From an uncultured Eggerthellaceae bacterium (lineage in GTDB: Bacteria > Actinomycetota > Coriobacteriia > Coriobacteriales > Eggerthellaceae), in contig CAKTXN010000003.1 in the NCBI GenBank assembly GCA_934630905.1, positions 5,268-69,267 on the forward strand: 64,000 bases of DNA. The letters run 5' to 3'. Within the stretch, counting starts at the first letter, position 1, and every line of letters begins with the position of its first letter. The notes beneath the pieces were generated by a model. The model was not told where the DNA came from and made no database searches. It was given only the letters and a program-made list of their open reading frames with translations. Shown piece by piece: positions 17,003 to 26,219 of the stretch. Position numbers and translations under genes: made by a program.

Positions 17003-18169
17003 ATGGAATCGCTTTATGAGTACATGCAGAACCAGCTTAACAACACCGATTTTTCTTTTAAGCGGTATCAATACAATCGAATCAATTGGGATAATCGCAT
17101 GTTGGCCCTGGTTGGCCCACGCGGCGTGGGCAAAACCACGCTCTTCCTACAGCGGATTCGTGATGCCCATGCCAATGGTGGGGCATTGTATGTGAGCGCC
17201 GATCATTTGTATTTTGCAACGCATACGTTGCTTGAGGTGGCGGACGCGTTTTACAAGCGCGGTGGCGCCTATTTCTTCATCGACGAGGTTCATAAGTACC
17301 CCGGATGGTCTCGCGAACTCAAAAACATCTATGATGCTTATCCTGACCTGCATGTTTACTTTACCGGTTCCTCTGTTCTTGATATCGAGAAGGGCGAAGC
17401 GGATCTTTCTCGTCGTGCTCCGCGATACCACATGCAGGGGCTTTCGTTTCGCGAGTTCCTTAAAATCCGTCACGGAATTGACGCGCCGGTGTTCTCGCTC
17501 GAACAGATTCTTGACAACAAGGCGGCAATCCCTGGCTTAAAGCATCCTCTTCCTTTGTTTGAAGAGTATCTTCGCTGCGGATATTATCCTTTTGGGGAAG
17601 ATGCTGATTTCGATATGGAGCTTCGTCAGGTTATAACGCGAACGCTGGAACAGGATATTCCTGCGTATGCCCAGATGAACGTGGCAACGGGACGCAAGTT
17701 ACTGAAACTGATGGTTGTTGTGAGCGAGCTGGTTCCCTTCAAGCCAAACATGAGCAACTTGGCCAAGATGATTCAGGTTGGACGTAACAACGTGGAAGAG
17801 TATCTTGTCTACATGGAGAAAGCGGGAATGATTTCCCTGCTCAGAACGGGCGCGAGCGGGCTGGGTGCGTTAGGAAAGGCGGAAAAGGTCTACCTGGATA
17901 ATCCGAATATCCTTTTCAATTTAAGCAACGAATGCAGCGTTGGTACCGTGCGGGAAACCTTCTTCTTCAACCAGATGAGAGTAAATCACCTGGTCACAGC
18001 ATCGGGGGCTTCGGATTTTATGATAGATGGACGTACATTCGAAATAGGGGGACCTGGTAAGGGGCAATCTCAAATCAAGGATGTTGACGACGGTTACGTG
18101 GTGAAGGACGGAATCGAATACGGTTTCGGGAATGTGATCCCGCTTTGGGCGTTTGGCCTTAATTATTGA
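17003..18169 (+). CDS. AAA ATPase with DUF4143-like C-terminus (paralog 1)
   Basis: 388 residues. Walker A GPRGVGKT at 38-45, Walker B FFIDEVHK near residue 92, sensor-1 VYFTGSSVLD. The middle (about 225-280, KLLKLMVVVSELVPFKPN ... VEEYLVYMEKAGMISLL) reads as a winged-helix domain. The C-terminus (ETFFFNQM ... SDFMIDGRTFEIGGPGKG) resembles the degenerate nuclease-like fold of DUF4143. The family (COG1373 type) is widespread, mostly of unknown function. AAAGGAG precedes the ATG. The gene stands alone behind four palindromes with 32-bp period, which its winged-helix domain may bind (inference). Confidence 0.82.
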   Translation: MESLYEYMQNQLNNTDFSFKRYQYNRINWDNRMLALVGPRGVGKTTLFLQRIRDAHANGGALYVSADHLYFATHTLLEVADAFYKRGGAYFFIDEVHKYPGWSRELKNIYDAYPDLHVYFTGSSVLDIEKGEADLSRRAPRYHMQGLSFREFLKIRHGIDAPVFSLEQILDNKAAIPGLKHPLPLFEEYLRCGYYPFGEDADFDMELRQVITRTLEQDIPAYAQMNVATGRKLLKLMVVVSELVPFKPNMSNLAKMIQVGRNNVEEYLVYMEKAGMISLLRTGASGLGALGKAEKVYLDNPNILFNLSNECSVGTVRETFFFNQMRVNHLVTASGASDFMIDGRTFEIGGPGKGQSQIKDVDDGYVVKDGIEYGFGNVIPLWAFGLNY

Positions 18170-18232
18170 CGTATGACGATGCTTGCTTGATTCTTCGGAG
18201 ACAAACTCCAACCTCTTTTGTCTTGGACTTGT

Positions 18233-19222
18233 CTACGAGTCTTCTGCCTCGTAGGTGTGAACGTTGCCGCGGACGTCAATGAAAATAGCGGAAATGATTT
18301 CCGGTTGCGCTTCGCAGAAAGCTAGACCGTTTTCGACGCCCAAGGCAAGTGCTGTGGTGGAGAAGCCTTCCGCGTCGATTGATTTTTCGCATACGATGGT
18401 GGCACCTACGGCATCGGTCACTACAGGAAACCCTGTTTGCGGGTCCAAAATGTGATGCATGAGCACGCCGTTTTTCTGAAAGCAGCGCTCGTACGTTCCG
18501 CTGGTTACCACCGATTCCCCCGTGCATCGCACAACCACATTCTCACTTTGATCGGGGAAGGGGTTCGTGATGCCAATGGTCCAGGGCTTGCCCTGCGCAT
18601 TGTAACCGTGCGCTAAAACATTGCCGCCCAAGTTGATAAGAAAGTTCGCAAAGCCTTCGCGCTGAAGATGTTTTCCCAGCTCATCGGCAATCCAGCCTTT
18701 CGCGATACCGCCCACGTCAAGAGCGGCATCGGAATCGGAAAGCTGCACGTACCAGGTGTCGTTTTCCTGAAAAACATCCACGGTGCGCCAATCAACATGC
18801 TGCACCGCTTGCCGCAACGTTTGCTCTTCGGGAACAATGCCCTGATGAAAATCCCAAAGCCGCGTAAGGCACCCTGCGGTTACATCGAACACCCCGCCGC
18901 TCTTCTCGCAATACGTTAACGCGCGCGTTACCAGCTGAGCGGTTTCGGCTGCAACGGCAACAGCTTTGCCTTGTGCGCTATTGATGCGAGAGATATCCGA
19001 GGTGGGGATTGTTCGGGAAAACAGGTTTTCGTATCGTTCGCACAGCACGCGCAACTCGTGAAAAGCCTTGTTGACCTGCGGTGATACGTCTTCTATGGTT
19101 GAGGCAACACCTTCGCCACCTTTGATCCCGTTGGTGCGCTCGACCTCTTCACCGCCTTCAAGACACAGCGAGAACGTAAGCACGGTGTTGAATGCTTCGA
19201 ATGTATCATCGAACCTGATCAT
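18233..19222 (-). CDS. apbE: FAD:protein FMN transferase
   Basis: 329 residues. ApbE attaches FMN covalently to a Ser/Thr of target flavoproteins using FAD and Mg2+. Seen: ENLFSRTIPTSDISRIN, GGVFDVTAGCLTRLWDF, ALDVGGIAKGWIADEL, FLINLGGNVLAHG, and VVTSGTYERCF ... HHILDPQTGFPV, all standard ApbE blocks. No signal peptide or lipobox is seen, so it is probably cytoplasmic or uses another route. Targets in such anaerobes would be fumarate-reductase-like flavoproteins or Rnf subunits, none in this window. Confidence 0.88.
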   Translation of the reverse strand: MIRFDDTFEAFNTVLTFSLCLEGGEEVERTNGIKGGEGVASTIEDVSPQVNKAFHELRVLCERYENLFSRTIPTSDISRINSAQGKAVAVAAETAQLVTRALTYCEKSGGVFDVTAGCLTRLWDFHQGIVPEEQTLRQAVQHVDWRTVDVFQENDTWYVQLSDSDAALDVGGIAKGWIADELGKHLQREGFANFLINLGGNVLAHGYNAQGKPWTIGITNPFPDQSENVVVRCTGESVVTSGTYERCFQKNGVLMHHILDPQTGFPVVTDAVGATIVCEKSIDAEGFSTTALALGVENGLAFCEAQPEIISAIFIDVRGNVHTYEAEDS

Positions 19223-19297
19223 TGGCTATTTTCTGTCTGCTCATTTGCGCGCGCGATACGGAAACATGGAATCACACGTGCCGCTCTTTGGAGAAGT

Positions 19298-19660
19298 CTA
19301 ATCCGAAATGAGTGCGTTCGCGATGGCGCTCACAACGCTGATGGTGATACTGCAAAGGAATGCAGTGCCAAAGTTGGCGAACTCGAGCCCAATGCCGAAC
19401 AGCCCGCCCGAAAGCGATGCCGCCACGTAGAGCATAATTGTGTTGATGAACAGGTAAAAGATGCCTAGCGTCAAAAACGAAATAGGGATAGTCAGAATTT
19501 TGAAGATGGGTTTGACCACGGTATCGACAAATGCAAGGACCAGCGCAAACGCCGTCAGCGTCCCCCAGCCGGTTCCGCCGACAAGCACTACGCCGCCAAC
19601 AAGATTCACCGCAATAGCAACGGCAATGGCGGTAATAATCCAGCGAGCTACGAATTTCAT
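19298..19660 (-). CDS. Phage-holin-4 superfamily small membrane protein
   Basis: 120 residues with four hydrophobic helices: WIITAIAVAIAVNLVGGVVLV, TLTAFALVLAFVDTVVKPIFKIL, FLTLGIFYLFINTIMLYVAASL and a C-terminal helix. The motif VKPIFKILTIPISFLTLGIFYLFIN is typical of the YvlD/phage-holin-4 family of small bacterial membrane proteins. Role unknown. A strong site (GGAGGTCC) precedes the ATG at 19660. Confidence 0.82.
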   Translation of the reverse strand: MKFVARWIITAIAVAIAVNLVGGVVLVGGTGWGTLTAFALVLAFVDTVVKPIFKILTIPISFLTLGIFYLFINTIMLYVAASLSGGLFGIGLEFANFGTAFLCSITISVVSAIANALISD

Positions 19661-19929
19661 AAGGACCTCCTGCGGGTGCGACCAACAACGCAACGGCGCG
19701 TAAAATCAAGCGCGGAATTAAAATAGCATATCGTGCGGTGGTGATATATCGCGCCTTGTACCAAACGCGTTTCGCCTGCATAATTCTATGCATTGTCTAT
19801 GGCGCTCTTTTGCGAAAGATTCTGCTAAAGAAAAACTATACAATAAAAAGTCAACGAAAAAATGCCAACGAAATGCTGTGGGCAAATCGTAAGGAAGAAT
19901 AACCAAAAGCGAGACATTACGGAGGAAAC

Positions 19930-22239
19930 ATGCCACGCGATGCTGCTTCGAAAAAACCGCATAAGACCAGCAGGCCGCCGAAAGCCCAGCGCGAAGCCCA
20001 GAAGGCCGCGCAGAGAAATGCCAAAAAGGCTGCTCAAACGGAAGTTTCGCGCGATATTGCCGCCAAGCTGAAGGCTCGGCTTGATGGTCCGCGCGCAAAA
20101 TCGGAGAAAAACGACGCAAGAGGTTCGCAGACGTCGTACGCGAAGGGCACCGCAAAGAATGGCGCCGCAAGGCCGACTAAGCCTGAGCAGAGGGGCAAGT
20201 CCGCGAGCGCGGGAAGGTTCGCGGGTGCCGGAAAACCTGCCGGTGCAGGGAAATCTTTTGGCGCTGGAAAATCGTCCAAGTCCGAATATCGCGGGAAGCC
20301 CGCCGGTGCGGGCAAGCCGGCCGGTATGAGAAGGTCGGGCAAGTCGGGTGCTTCGGAGGCGTTAAGGAAGTCTGCGAAGTTTGACGAGGGAAGGAAATCG
20401 TCCTCGTTCGACAAAAAGTACGAAAAGCGAAGCGACAAGAAGTTCGACAAGGCAGATAACTCTCGAGGCGGCTTCAAGGGTGAAACCAGGGGTGGCTACA
20501 AAGCTGTCGCAAAGGGCGGCTTCAAGGGCGATTACAAAAACGACAAGGCTGATGGCCGCAAACGCGAGAGAGATTTCGACAAGAAGCAAAATCGCAGCTC
20601 AAAGTCTTTTGGCCCCGCTTCCAGCAAACCTGTTCGCGCGGATCGCTCCGGACGCTCCGACCGTCCTGCGCATGCTGAGCGCGCGGATCGCTCTGCGCGC
20701 GATGGACGCCCTGCGCGCATTGATCACCCCGTCCGCACGCAGCGCGCAGCACGCCCGGCATCTGCTGCGCCCGCAAAGCCATCGGTGTTCTCCGCTGCTG
20801 TTGCGCGCGCCCGCAAGACAATGAAATCCCCGTGCCCTGTGGACGTCCAATGTGGCGGTTGCGAAGCTATCGCACTGCCTTACGAGCAGCAACTTTTGCT
20901 GAAAAACGCGCTGGTAGCCGACCTTTTCGAGGGCGTGGGTGGCGATTTCGAGCTGCGTCCGATTTTGGGCATGCAGGACCCCTTCCGCTACCGCAACAAA
21001 ATTATCAGCCCGTTTGCGCCGGGAAAGAAAATCGAGCAGTCGAAAGCTTCCGCTGGCGCCGACAAGGGCGATGACCAGAAAAAGAAGCGCCGCCAGCGCG
21101 GCCTGACCTGCGAAATTTTGACGGGCATGTACGAACAGGGCACGCACCGCCTTGTTCCTACCACCAGCTGCCTGATTGAAAACGAAGTGGGCCAGCAGGT
21201 TGTTTCCGCCATCAAGGCCATCATGCAGCGCCATGCAATCGAGCCGTACAACGAGGACACGGGCGAGGGCTTCATGCGCCACGTGGTAGTGCGCGTGGGC
21301 CACGAAAGCGGCGAAGTGCTGGTGACCATTGTCACGAACGAAGAGGAATTCCCGGCAGGCAAGTCGTTCGCAAAGGAGCTTATCGCGCGCGTGCCGCAGG
21401 TCACAACGGTGGTGCAAAATGTGAACATGCGCCAGACGAACGTGATTCTGGGCGAGCAGGAAACGGTGCTCTATGGCCCGGGCTTCATTCTGGATACGCT
21501 CTGCGGGTTGAGTTTCCGCATTTCTTCTACGTCTTTTTACCAGGTCAACGCAACGCAGACGGAAGTTTTATACAATACTGCCGTTGAGCTTGCGGGGTTG
21601 ACCGGCGCGCAGACCGTCATTGATGCGTACTGCGGTACGGGCACGATTGGCTTGGTGGCGGCAACGCGCGGCGCACAGCGCGTCATTGGCGTTGAGAGTA
21701 ATGCTGCGGCGGTGCGCGACGCATGGGAAAACGCGCGCCACAACGGTGTGGAGAACGCAACGTTCATTGCGGCAGATGCAACTCAGTTCATGCGCGAGTT
21801 CGCCCAGAAAGATACGGACGAGTTCATGGAAGAAGCCAGGATGAATGCCGCAGCCGAGCTGGGGGAAGAGGTAGAAGACGCAGCTGCGCGCGCCGCTGGA
21901 TTCGATGGTGCTGCGCCTGAAACTGACCGCAAAGCCGATACGGCTGCCACTGCCGATTCCGACGCCTTCGCAACTGCCGCCAGCGCCAACGAAAACGCAG
22001 GTCAAGAGCTGGTTCTTCTTATGGATCCGCCGCGTGCGGGCTCTACGCCGGAGTTTCTGCAGGCGGCAGCAGACCTGGCTCCCCAGCGCATTGTGTACGT
22101 CTCGTGCAACCCTGAAACGCAGGTGCGTGACATTGAGCTGCTGCAAAAACGCGGCTACGAACTTCAGATTGTGCAGCCGGTGGACATGTTCCCCCACACG
22201 GCTCATGTAGAGACGGTAGCGCTTCTGTCTCGGAAATAA
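19930..22239 (+). CDS. RumA/TrmA-type RNA (uracil-5-)-methyltransferase with long basic N-terminal tail
   Basis: 769 residues, about 300 more than usual. Residues 1-298 are low-complexity, rich in Lys/Arg/Gly/Ser with GKPAGAGK-like and FDKK/DRSGRSD repeats. The enzyme starts with the iron-sulfur cluster motif CPVDVQCGGC near 300, then FRYRNKIISPF, DAYCGTGTIGLVAATRG (SAM site), MDPPRAGS, and YVSCNPET with the catalytic Cys. A second insert (about 627-692, Ala/Asp/Glu-rich) separates the SAM-binding and catalytic parts. It should make m5U in 23S rRNA or tRNA. The basic tail probably binds RNA (inference). Confidence 0.87.
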   Translation: MPRDAASKKPHKTSRPPKAQREAQKAAQRNAKKAAQTEVSRDIAAKLKARLDGPRAKSEKNDARGSQTSYAKGTAKNGAARPTKPEQRGKSASAGRFAGAGKPAGAGKSFGAGKSSKSEYRGKPAGAGKPAGMRRSGKSGASEALRKSAKFDEGRKSSSFDKKYEKRSDKKFDKADNSRGGFKGETRGGYKAVAKGGFKGDYKNDKADGRKRERDFDKKQNRSSKSFGPASSKPVRADRSGRSDRPAHAERADRSARDGRPARIDHPVRTQRAARPASAAPAKPSVFSAAVARARKTMKSPCPVDVQCGGCEAIALPYEQQLLLKNALVADLFEGVGGDFELRPILGMQDPFRYRNKIISPFAPGKKIEQSKASAGADKGDDQKKKRRQRGLTCEILTGMYEQGTHRLVPTTSCLIENEVGQQVVSAIKAIMQRHAIEPYNEDTGEGFMRHVVVRVGHESGEVLVTIVTNEEEFPAGKSFAKELIARVPQVTTVVQNVNMRQTNVILGEQETVLYGPGFILDTLCGLSFRISSTSFYQVNATQTEVLYNTAVELAGLTGAQTVIDAYCGTGTIGLVAATRGAQRVIGVESNAAAVRDAWENARHNGVENATFIAADATQFMREFAQKDTDEFMEEARMNAAAELGEEVEDAAARAAGFDGAAPETDRKADTAATADSDAFATAASANENAGQELVLLMDPPRAGSTPEFLQAAADLAPQRIVYVSCNPETQVRDIELLQKRGYELQIVQPVDMFPHTAHVETVALLSRK

Positions 22240-22372
22240 ACTTACGACCGCTTTTCCCGCACAAGTGCTGAACCGAAAAGGGGAAGACGGTCTTTCTTTG
22301 CCGAAAGAGAGTTTCAAAAAAAACGCGAAATGGCGCGCGGCTGGGAGCAAAAGCGCAAAAGAAGGTGTTGAA

Positions 22373-23739
22373 ATGAATGACGTACTGATTGTGGGCGCAG
22401 GGCCCGGAGGAATCTTTACCGCTTATGAGCTGCTGGAGAAGCGGCCCGACCTGAGTATTGCTCTTTTCGAAATGGGTAATGAGCTGGAGAAACGTCATTG
22501 CCCCATTGATGGCGATAAGATCAAATCTTGCATTCGCTGCAAACACTGCTCGATCATGAGTGGTTTTGGCGGCGCGGGCGCCTTCTCCGATGGCAAATAC
22601 AATATTACGAACGATTTCGGCGGAACGCTGTACGAATACATTGGGAAAAAGCCTGCGCTTGAGCTCATGGAGTACGTTGACAAGATCAATCTGGCATTCG
22701 GCGGCGAAGGCACCAAGTTGTACTCGACCGCCGGTTCCAGCTTGAAAACCAGTTGCATGCAAAACGGGTTGCACTTGCTGGACGCTTCCGTTCGCCATTT
22801 GGGAACCGATATCAACTACATTGTTTTGAAGCACCTGTACGACCACTTGAAGAACAAGGTCGAATTCCATTTCAATTGCTTTATCGATCGCGTGGAAAAG
22901 CTGGACAACGGGTATCGCATTTATCACGAAGGCACTGCCTACGAAGGGAAAAATGCGTTATTTCCGCAGGTCGAAGTGGCAGCAAGTGGATGGAGCAGGT
23001 GTGTCGCGACCTGAATATCAACACGAACTCCAATCGTGTGGACATTGGCGTGCGCGTGGAGCTGCCGGCGGGAATCTTCGCCCATCTTACCGATGAGCTG
23101 TACGAAAGCAAGATAGTGTACCGCACCTCGAAATACGAAGACCTGGTGCGCACCTTCTGCATGAATCCCAAAGGCGAAGTGGTCAACGAGAATACGAACG
23201 GCATTGTTACCGTCAACGGACACAGCTACGAGGACCCAGCGAAGCAAACCGAGAACACGAACTTTGCGCTGTTGGTTGCGAAGCATTTTTCCGAACCGTT
23301 CAAAGATTCCAATGGCTATGGCGAAAGCATTGCGAAGCTGAGCAACATGTTGGGCGGCGGCGTGATCATCCAACGTTTTGGCGACCTGATCAGAGGACGC
23401 AGAAGCACCGAAGAGCGCATCGCCGAATCCTTCACCATTCCCACGCTGAATGCTGCGGCGGGCGATTTGAGCCTGGTGTTGCCGAAGCGAATTCTAGATG
23501 GCATTATCGAGATGATTTACGCGCTGGATAAAATTGCACCCGGCACCGCAAGCGACGATACGTTGCTCTATGGCGTGGAAGTGAAGTTCTACAATATGGA
23601 AGTGCAGCTTGACCATAACCTTATGATGTGCCACGAGGGGCTGTACATCATTGGCGACGGAAGCGGCATTACGCATTCGCTTTCGCATGCGTCGGCCAGC
23701 GGCGTGTATGTGGCGCGCCAAATTGCCGACAAGATATAG
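22373..23739 (+). pseudogene. FAD-dependent oxidoreductase (COG2509-like), frameshifted
   Basis: Frame 1 from the ATG at 22373 gives VLIVGAGPGGIFTAYELLEKRP (dinucleotide-binding GxGxxG) and CIRCKHCSIMSGFGGAGAFSDGKYN, typical of large uncharacterised FAD dehydrogenases. At about 22952-22956, in the run AAAAA, the protein continues in another frame: CVISAGRSGSKWMEQV ... LYIIGDGSGITHSLSHASASGVYVA, the C-terminal FAD motif. One base missing from the A-run restores a protein of about 455 residues. Homopolymer length makes sequencing error likely; otherwise slippage or decay. Confidence 0.8.
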
Positions 23740-23845
23740 CGGAGTGACGCGGCGGGTTCTTATCGGTAATATGCGATTTTGGGTAGACGCCGAGCTGTTT
23801 GCCGCCGCCGATTGACCTTTCTTTTCCGTGTTGCTCCCAAGACTG

Positions 23846-24373
23846 CTACGTCGAGTATCGAGCGCGATAACGGCGAGAAATCCAAAGCCCAGCGGCACTT
23901 ATGGCAAGTCCTAAAACAAGGCCACCCAGAATGTCGCTGGGGAAATGGACGTACAAATACATGCGCGAGAACGCAATGAGCACGGCAAGCGGGATTACTA
24001 CCAGGCCAAACTTTCGATTTGCGGCGGTAAGGACGGTAGCGCCAATAACGGAAGCCATGGTGTGTCCCGAAGGAAACGAGTAATCGCCCGGTGTTGCAAT
24101 GAGCATTGCAACACTTTCGTCAAGCCAGCAGGGGCGTGGCCTCATGACAAAATTCTTGAGGAACCCATTTCCGATAAGCGCCCCAACAGCCAGGCATCCC
24201 AAAAGAACAACGCCATATACGCGATACTTCTTGCTGCAAAGCAAAGCAATTGCGGCAACGATCCAGATTGCGCCGATGTTTCCCAGCGCCGTGATGATGG
24301 GCATGACAACATCCAAGAACGTGCAGGTCACGTAATCCTGGATTGCCTGCAAAATCCCCCAATCAAAGCCCAT
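23846..24373 (-). CDS. PAP2-family membrane phosphatase
   Basis: 175 residues, about five membrane helices. The three phosphatase motifs are intact: KNFVMRPRP (KxxxxxxRP), PSGHT and SRMYLYVHFPSD (SRxxxxxHxxxD). Such enzymes dephosphorylate undecaprenyl pyrophosphate or phosphatidic acid at the outer face of the membrane. GGGAGTGGG precedes the ATG. Its upstream region contains the left copy of the long direct repeat that bounds the ATPase cassette. Confidence 0.85.
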   Translation of the reverse strand: MGFDWGILQAIQDYVTCTFLDVVMPIITALGNIGAIWIVAAIALLCSKKYRVYGVVLLGCLAVGALIGNGFLKNFVMRPRPCWLDESVAMLIATPGDYSFPSGHTMASVIGATVLTAANRKFGLVVIPLAVLIAFSRMYLYVHFPSDILGGLVLGLAISAAGLWISRRYRARYST

Positions 24374-24405
24374 GTCCCACTCCCTTCATCCGCGTATCGT
24401 GCGAT

Positions 24406-24507
24406 GTTGACAAATTACCCCACCTTTTGTCAACAATTGCCCGCTAAATCCACGGGACGAACGAAGCTGTTTGTACGCTTGAGGCTGGAGGCGAATTGTT
24501 ACGCGCG
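24406..24507 (+). repeat. Left copy of ~100-bp direct repeat
   Basis: About 102 bases match 26121-26219 with few differences and a 3-base indel. It begins with a palindromic motif (TTGACAAA ... TTTTGTCAA around ATTACCCCACC) and ends with the same TTGTTACGCGCG that, in the right copy, contains the stop codon of the gene at 26211. The region 24508-24619 has no gene. Confidence 0.85.
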
Positions 24508-24619
24508 ATCAAGCTATCGCCACAATGCCCGAGAAGAGCCGCCGTTCTCGTTGCTGTGCTTTGCAGAAAGCGCTGCTCCTATCATCGCGTTTAATTGCGG
24601 TTCTGGCTTCAAAATGATA

Positions 24620-24739
24620 TCTATTCCAAATTTATGTAACATGTTAAGTTTTTTCGGAATAGATTGACTTTGTTTCATCGCCCTTGTATCGTCTTTCTAT
24701 TCCAGATTTATGTAACATGTTAAGTTTTTTCGGAATAGA
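24620..24739. repeat. Two 44-bp repeats bounded by TCTATTCC/GGAATAGA
   Basis: Units at 24620-24663 and 24696-24739, 76 bp apart, differ by one base. Each starts TCTATTCC, ends GGAATAGA (inverted half-sites) and has an inner palindrome TAACATGTTA. The second unit runs into the ATPase ribosome site (GAGGAACG), so bound protein would block translation or transcription start. Confidence 0.9.
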
Positions 24740-24748
24740 GGAACGAGC

Positions 24749-26005
24749 ATGCAGTCGAAAAGGGAAGAGTATCTTGCAAAACTTGCGAAGAAGCGTTTGA
24801 GTCCGTACATTAAAGTTATTACAGGTATTCGTCGTTGCGGAAAAAGCTATCTGCTTAAGACGCTCTATCGCGACTATCTTCGTTCTGCTGGTGTTGATAA
24901 TCGGCAGATTGTTTCCGTAGAGCTTGATGATGACAGGTTTGAAGAGCTGCGCGATAAGAACGCCCTTCGAAGCTATATCGAGAATAAATGTTCCGATGAC
25001 AGTCTGCAGTACTATGTATTCATAGATGAAGTGCAGATGGCTGCGGGGTTTGAGGGCGCGATTATCTCGCTCAATAATCATCCTAACTACGATATGTACA
25101 TTACCGGCAGTAACTCCGAGTTCCTGTCCAGGGATATATCTTCAAAGTTTCGGGATCGTGGAGACGAAATCAGAATACATCCGCTCTCGTATAAAGAATT
25201 CTACGACGTATACCAAGGTGATAAGCGCTTCGCTTTGACGGATTACTTGACCTTTGGCGGTATGCCTCGCCTTATAAATGAGTCGGACGCTGTGGAGAAG
25301 ATGGCCTATTTGGTCAACCTGGTTGAAAACACCTACCTGGCAGACGTGGTTGAACGCAATCACGTCCGCTTGCCCGAGGAAATGGGGGCACTTTTTGACG
25401 TTCTGTGTTCTACAACGGGCTCGCTGGTGAATCCCAGCAGCCTGGCGGGGACATTGCTTTCGGAAAAACACGTCAAGATAGATGGGAAGACTGTCTTTTC
25501 CTATATGGAGCACTTTGAGAGAGCATATCTATTAGAGATAGTTAAAAGATTCAACATCAAAGGCAAAAGTTATTTGAAAAGCAGCTTCAAGTGCTATCCA
25601 GAAGATGTTGGACTCCGGAATGCTCGACTCAACTTTCGCCAGCTTGATCAAGGGTTTGGTATTGAGACGGTTGTTTATAACGAGCTTCGTCGCAGGGGGT
25701 ATCGTGTTGATGTTGGCATGATTGAAACAAGGGAGCGCGACAAGGAGGGTAAGCAGGTTTACAAGCAGAATGAGGTTGATTTTGTCGCTCGGCTTGCCAG
25801 CAAGGAATATTACATCCAAGTCATGGATAAATCTCCTTTGGGTCAACATGGTGCAAACGAGTACGGCAATCTCTTGAAGGTTCCAGGGTCCTTCAAGAAG
25901 ATTGCTGTAGTAAACGAGCCGTTTCGGGCATACACCAACAGCGACGGCATACTTGTGGTTTCTCTGGAGGAGCTCTTGCTTGAACGCGATTCTCTTGATT
26001 GGTGA
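24749..26005 (+). CDS. AAA ATPase with DUF4143 domain (paralog 2)
   Basis: 418 residues. Walker A GIRRCGKS at 26-33, Walker B YVFIDEVQ near 93, YITGSNSEFLSRD, then SYKEFYDVY and FGGMP, all standard for the family. Winged-helix region about 220-285 (LVNPSSLAGTLLSEKHVKIDGKTVFSYMEHFE). C-terminal nuclease-like motifs ETVVYNELRRRGYRVDVG, NEVDFVA and YYIQV (E...D...QxV) match the PD-(D/E)XK-derived DUF4143 core, with Gln in place of the first acidic residue of ExK. Closest relative in this window is the gene at 52313-53602. It lies alone on the plus strand between minus-strand genes and inside direct repeats. Confidence 0.85.
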   Translation: MQSKREEYLAKLAKKRLSPYIKVITGIRRCGKSYLLKTLYRDYLRSAGVDNRQIVSVELDDDRFEELRDKNALRSYIENKCSDDSLQYYVFIDEVQMAAGFEGAIISLNNHPNYDMYITGSNSEFLSRDISSKFRDRGDEIRIHPLSYKEFYDVYQGDKRFALTDYLTFGGMPRLINESDAVEKMAYLVNLVENTYLADVVERNHVRLPEEMGALFDVLCSTTGSLVNPSSLAGTLLSEKHVKIDGKTVFSYMEHFERAYLLEIVKRFNIKGKSYLKSSFKCYPEDVGLRNARLNFRQLDQGFGIETVVYNELRRRGYRVDVGMIETRERDKEGKQVYKQNEVDFVARLASKEYYIQVMDKSPLGQHGANEYGNLLKVPGSFKKIAVVNEPFRAYTNSDGILVVSLEELLLERDSLDW

Positions 26006-26120
26006 TTTTCTCATCGCTTGGTGCTTTCGACAGGAGGTCGTGCGGTCGTTGTTTCTCAGGGCTGAAAATGGCAATGGAGGATACGGCTGGCGTTGTACGG
26101 GAGCGTCGATGTTGTCAAAT

Positions 26121-26219
26121 TGTTGTCAAATTACCCCACCTTTTGTCAACAATTGCCCGCTAAATCCACGGGACGAACGAAGCTGCGTGCTTGAGGCTAG
26201 AGGCGAGTTGTTACGCGCG
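26121..26219 (+). repeat. Right copy of ~100-bp direct repeat
   Basis: Matches 24406-24507. It is preceded by one more partial unit (GTTGTCAAATT at 26111) and its last 9 bases include the end of the minus-strand gene 26211-26747. Together the copies bracket the ATPase cassette. Confidence 0.85.
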
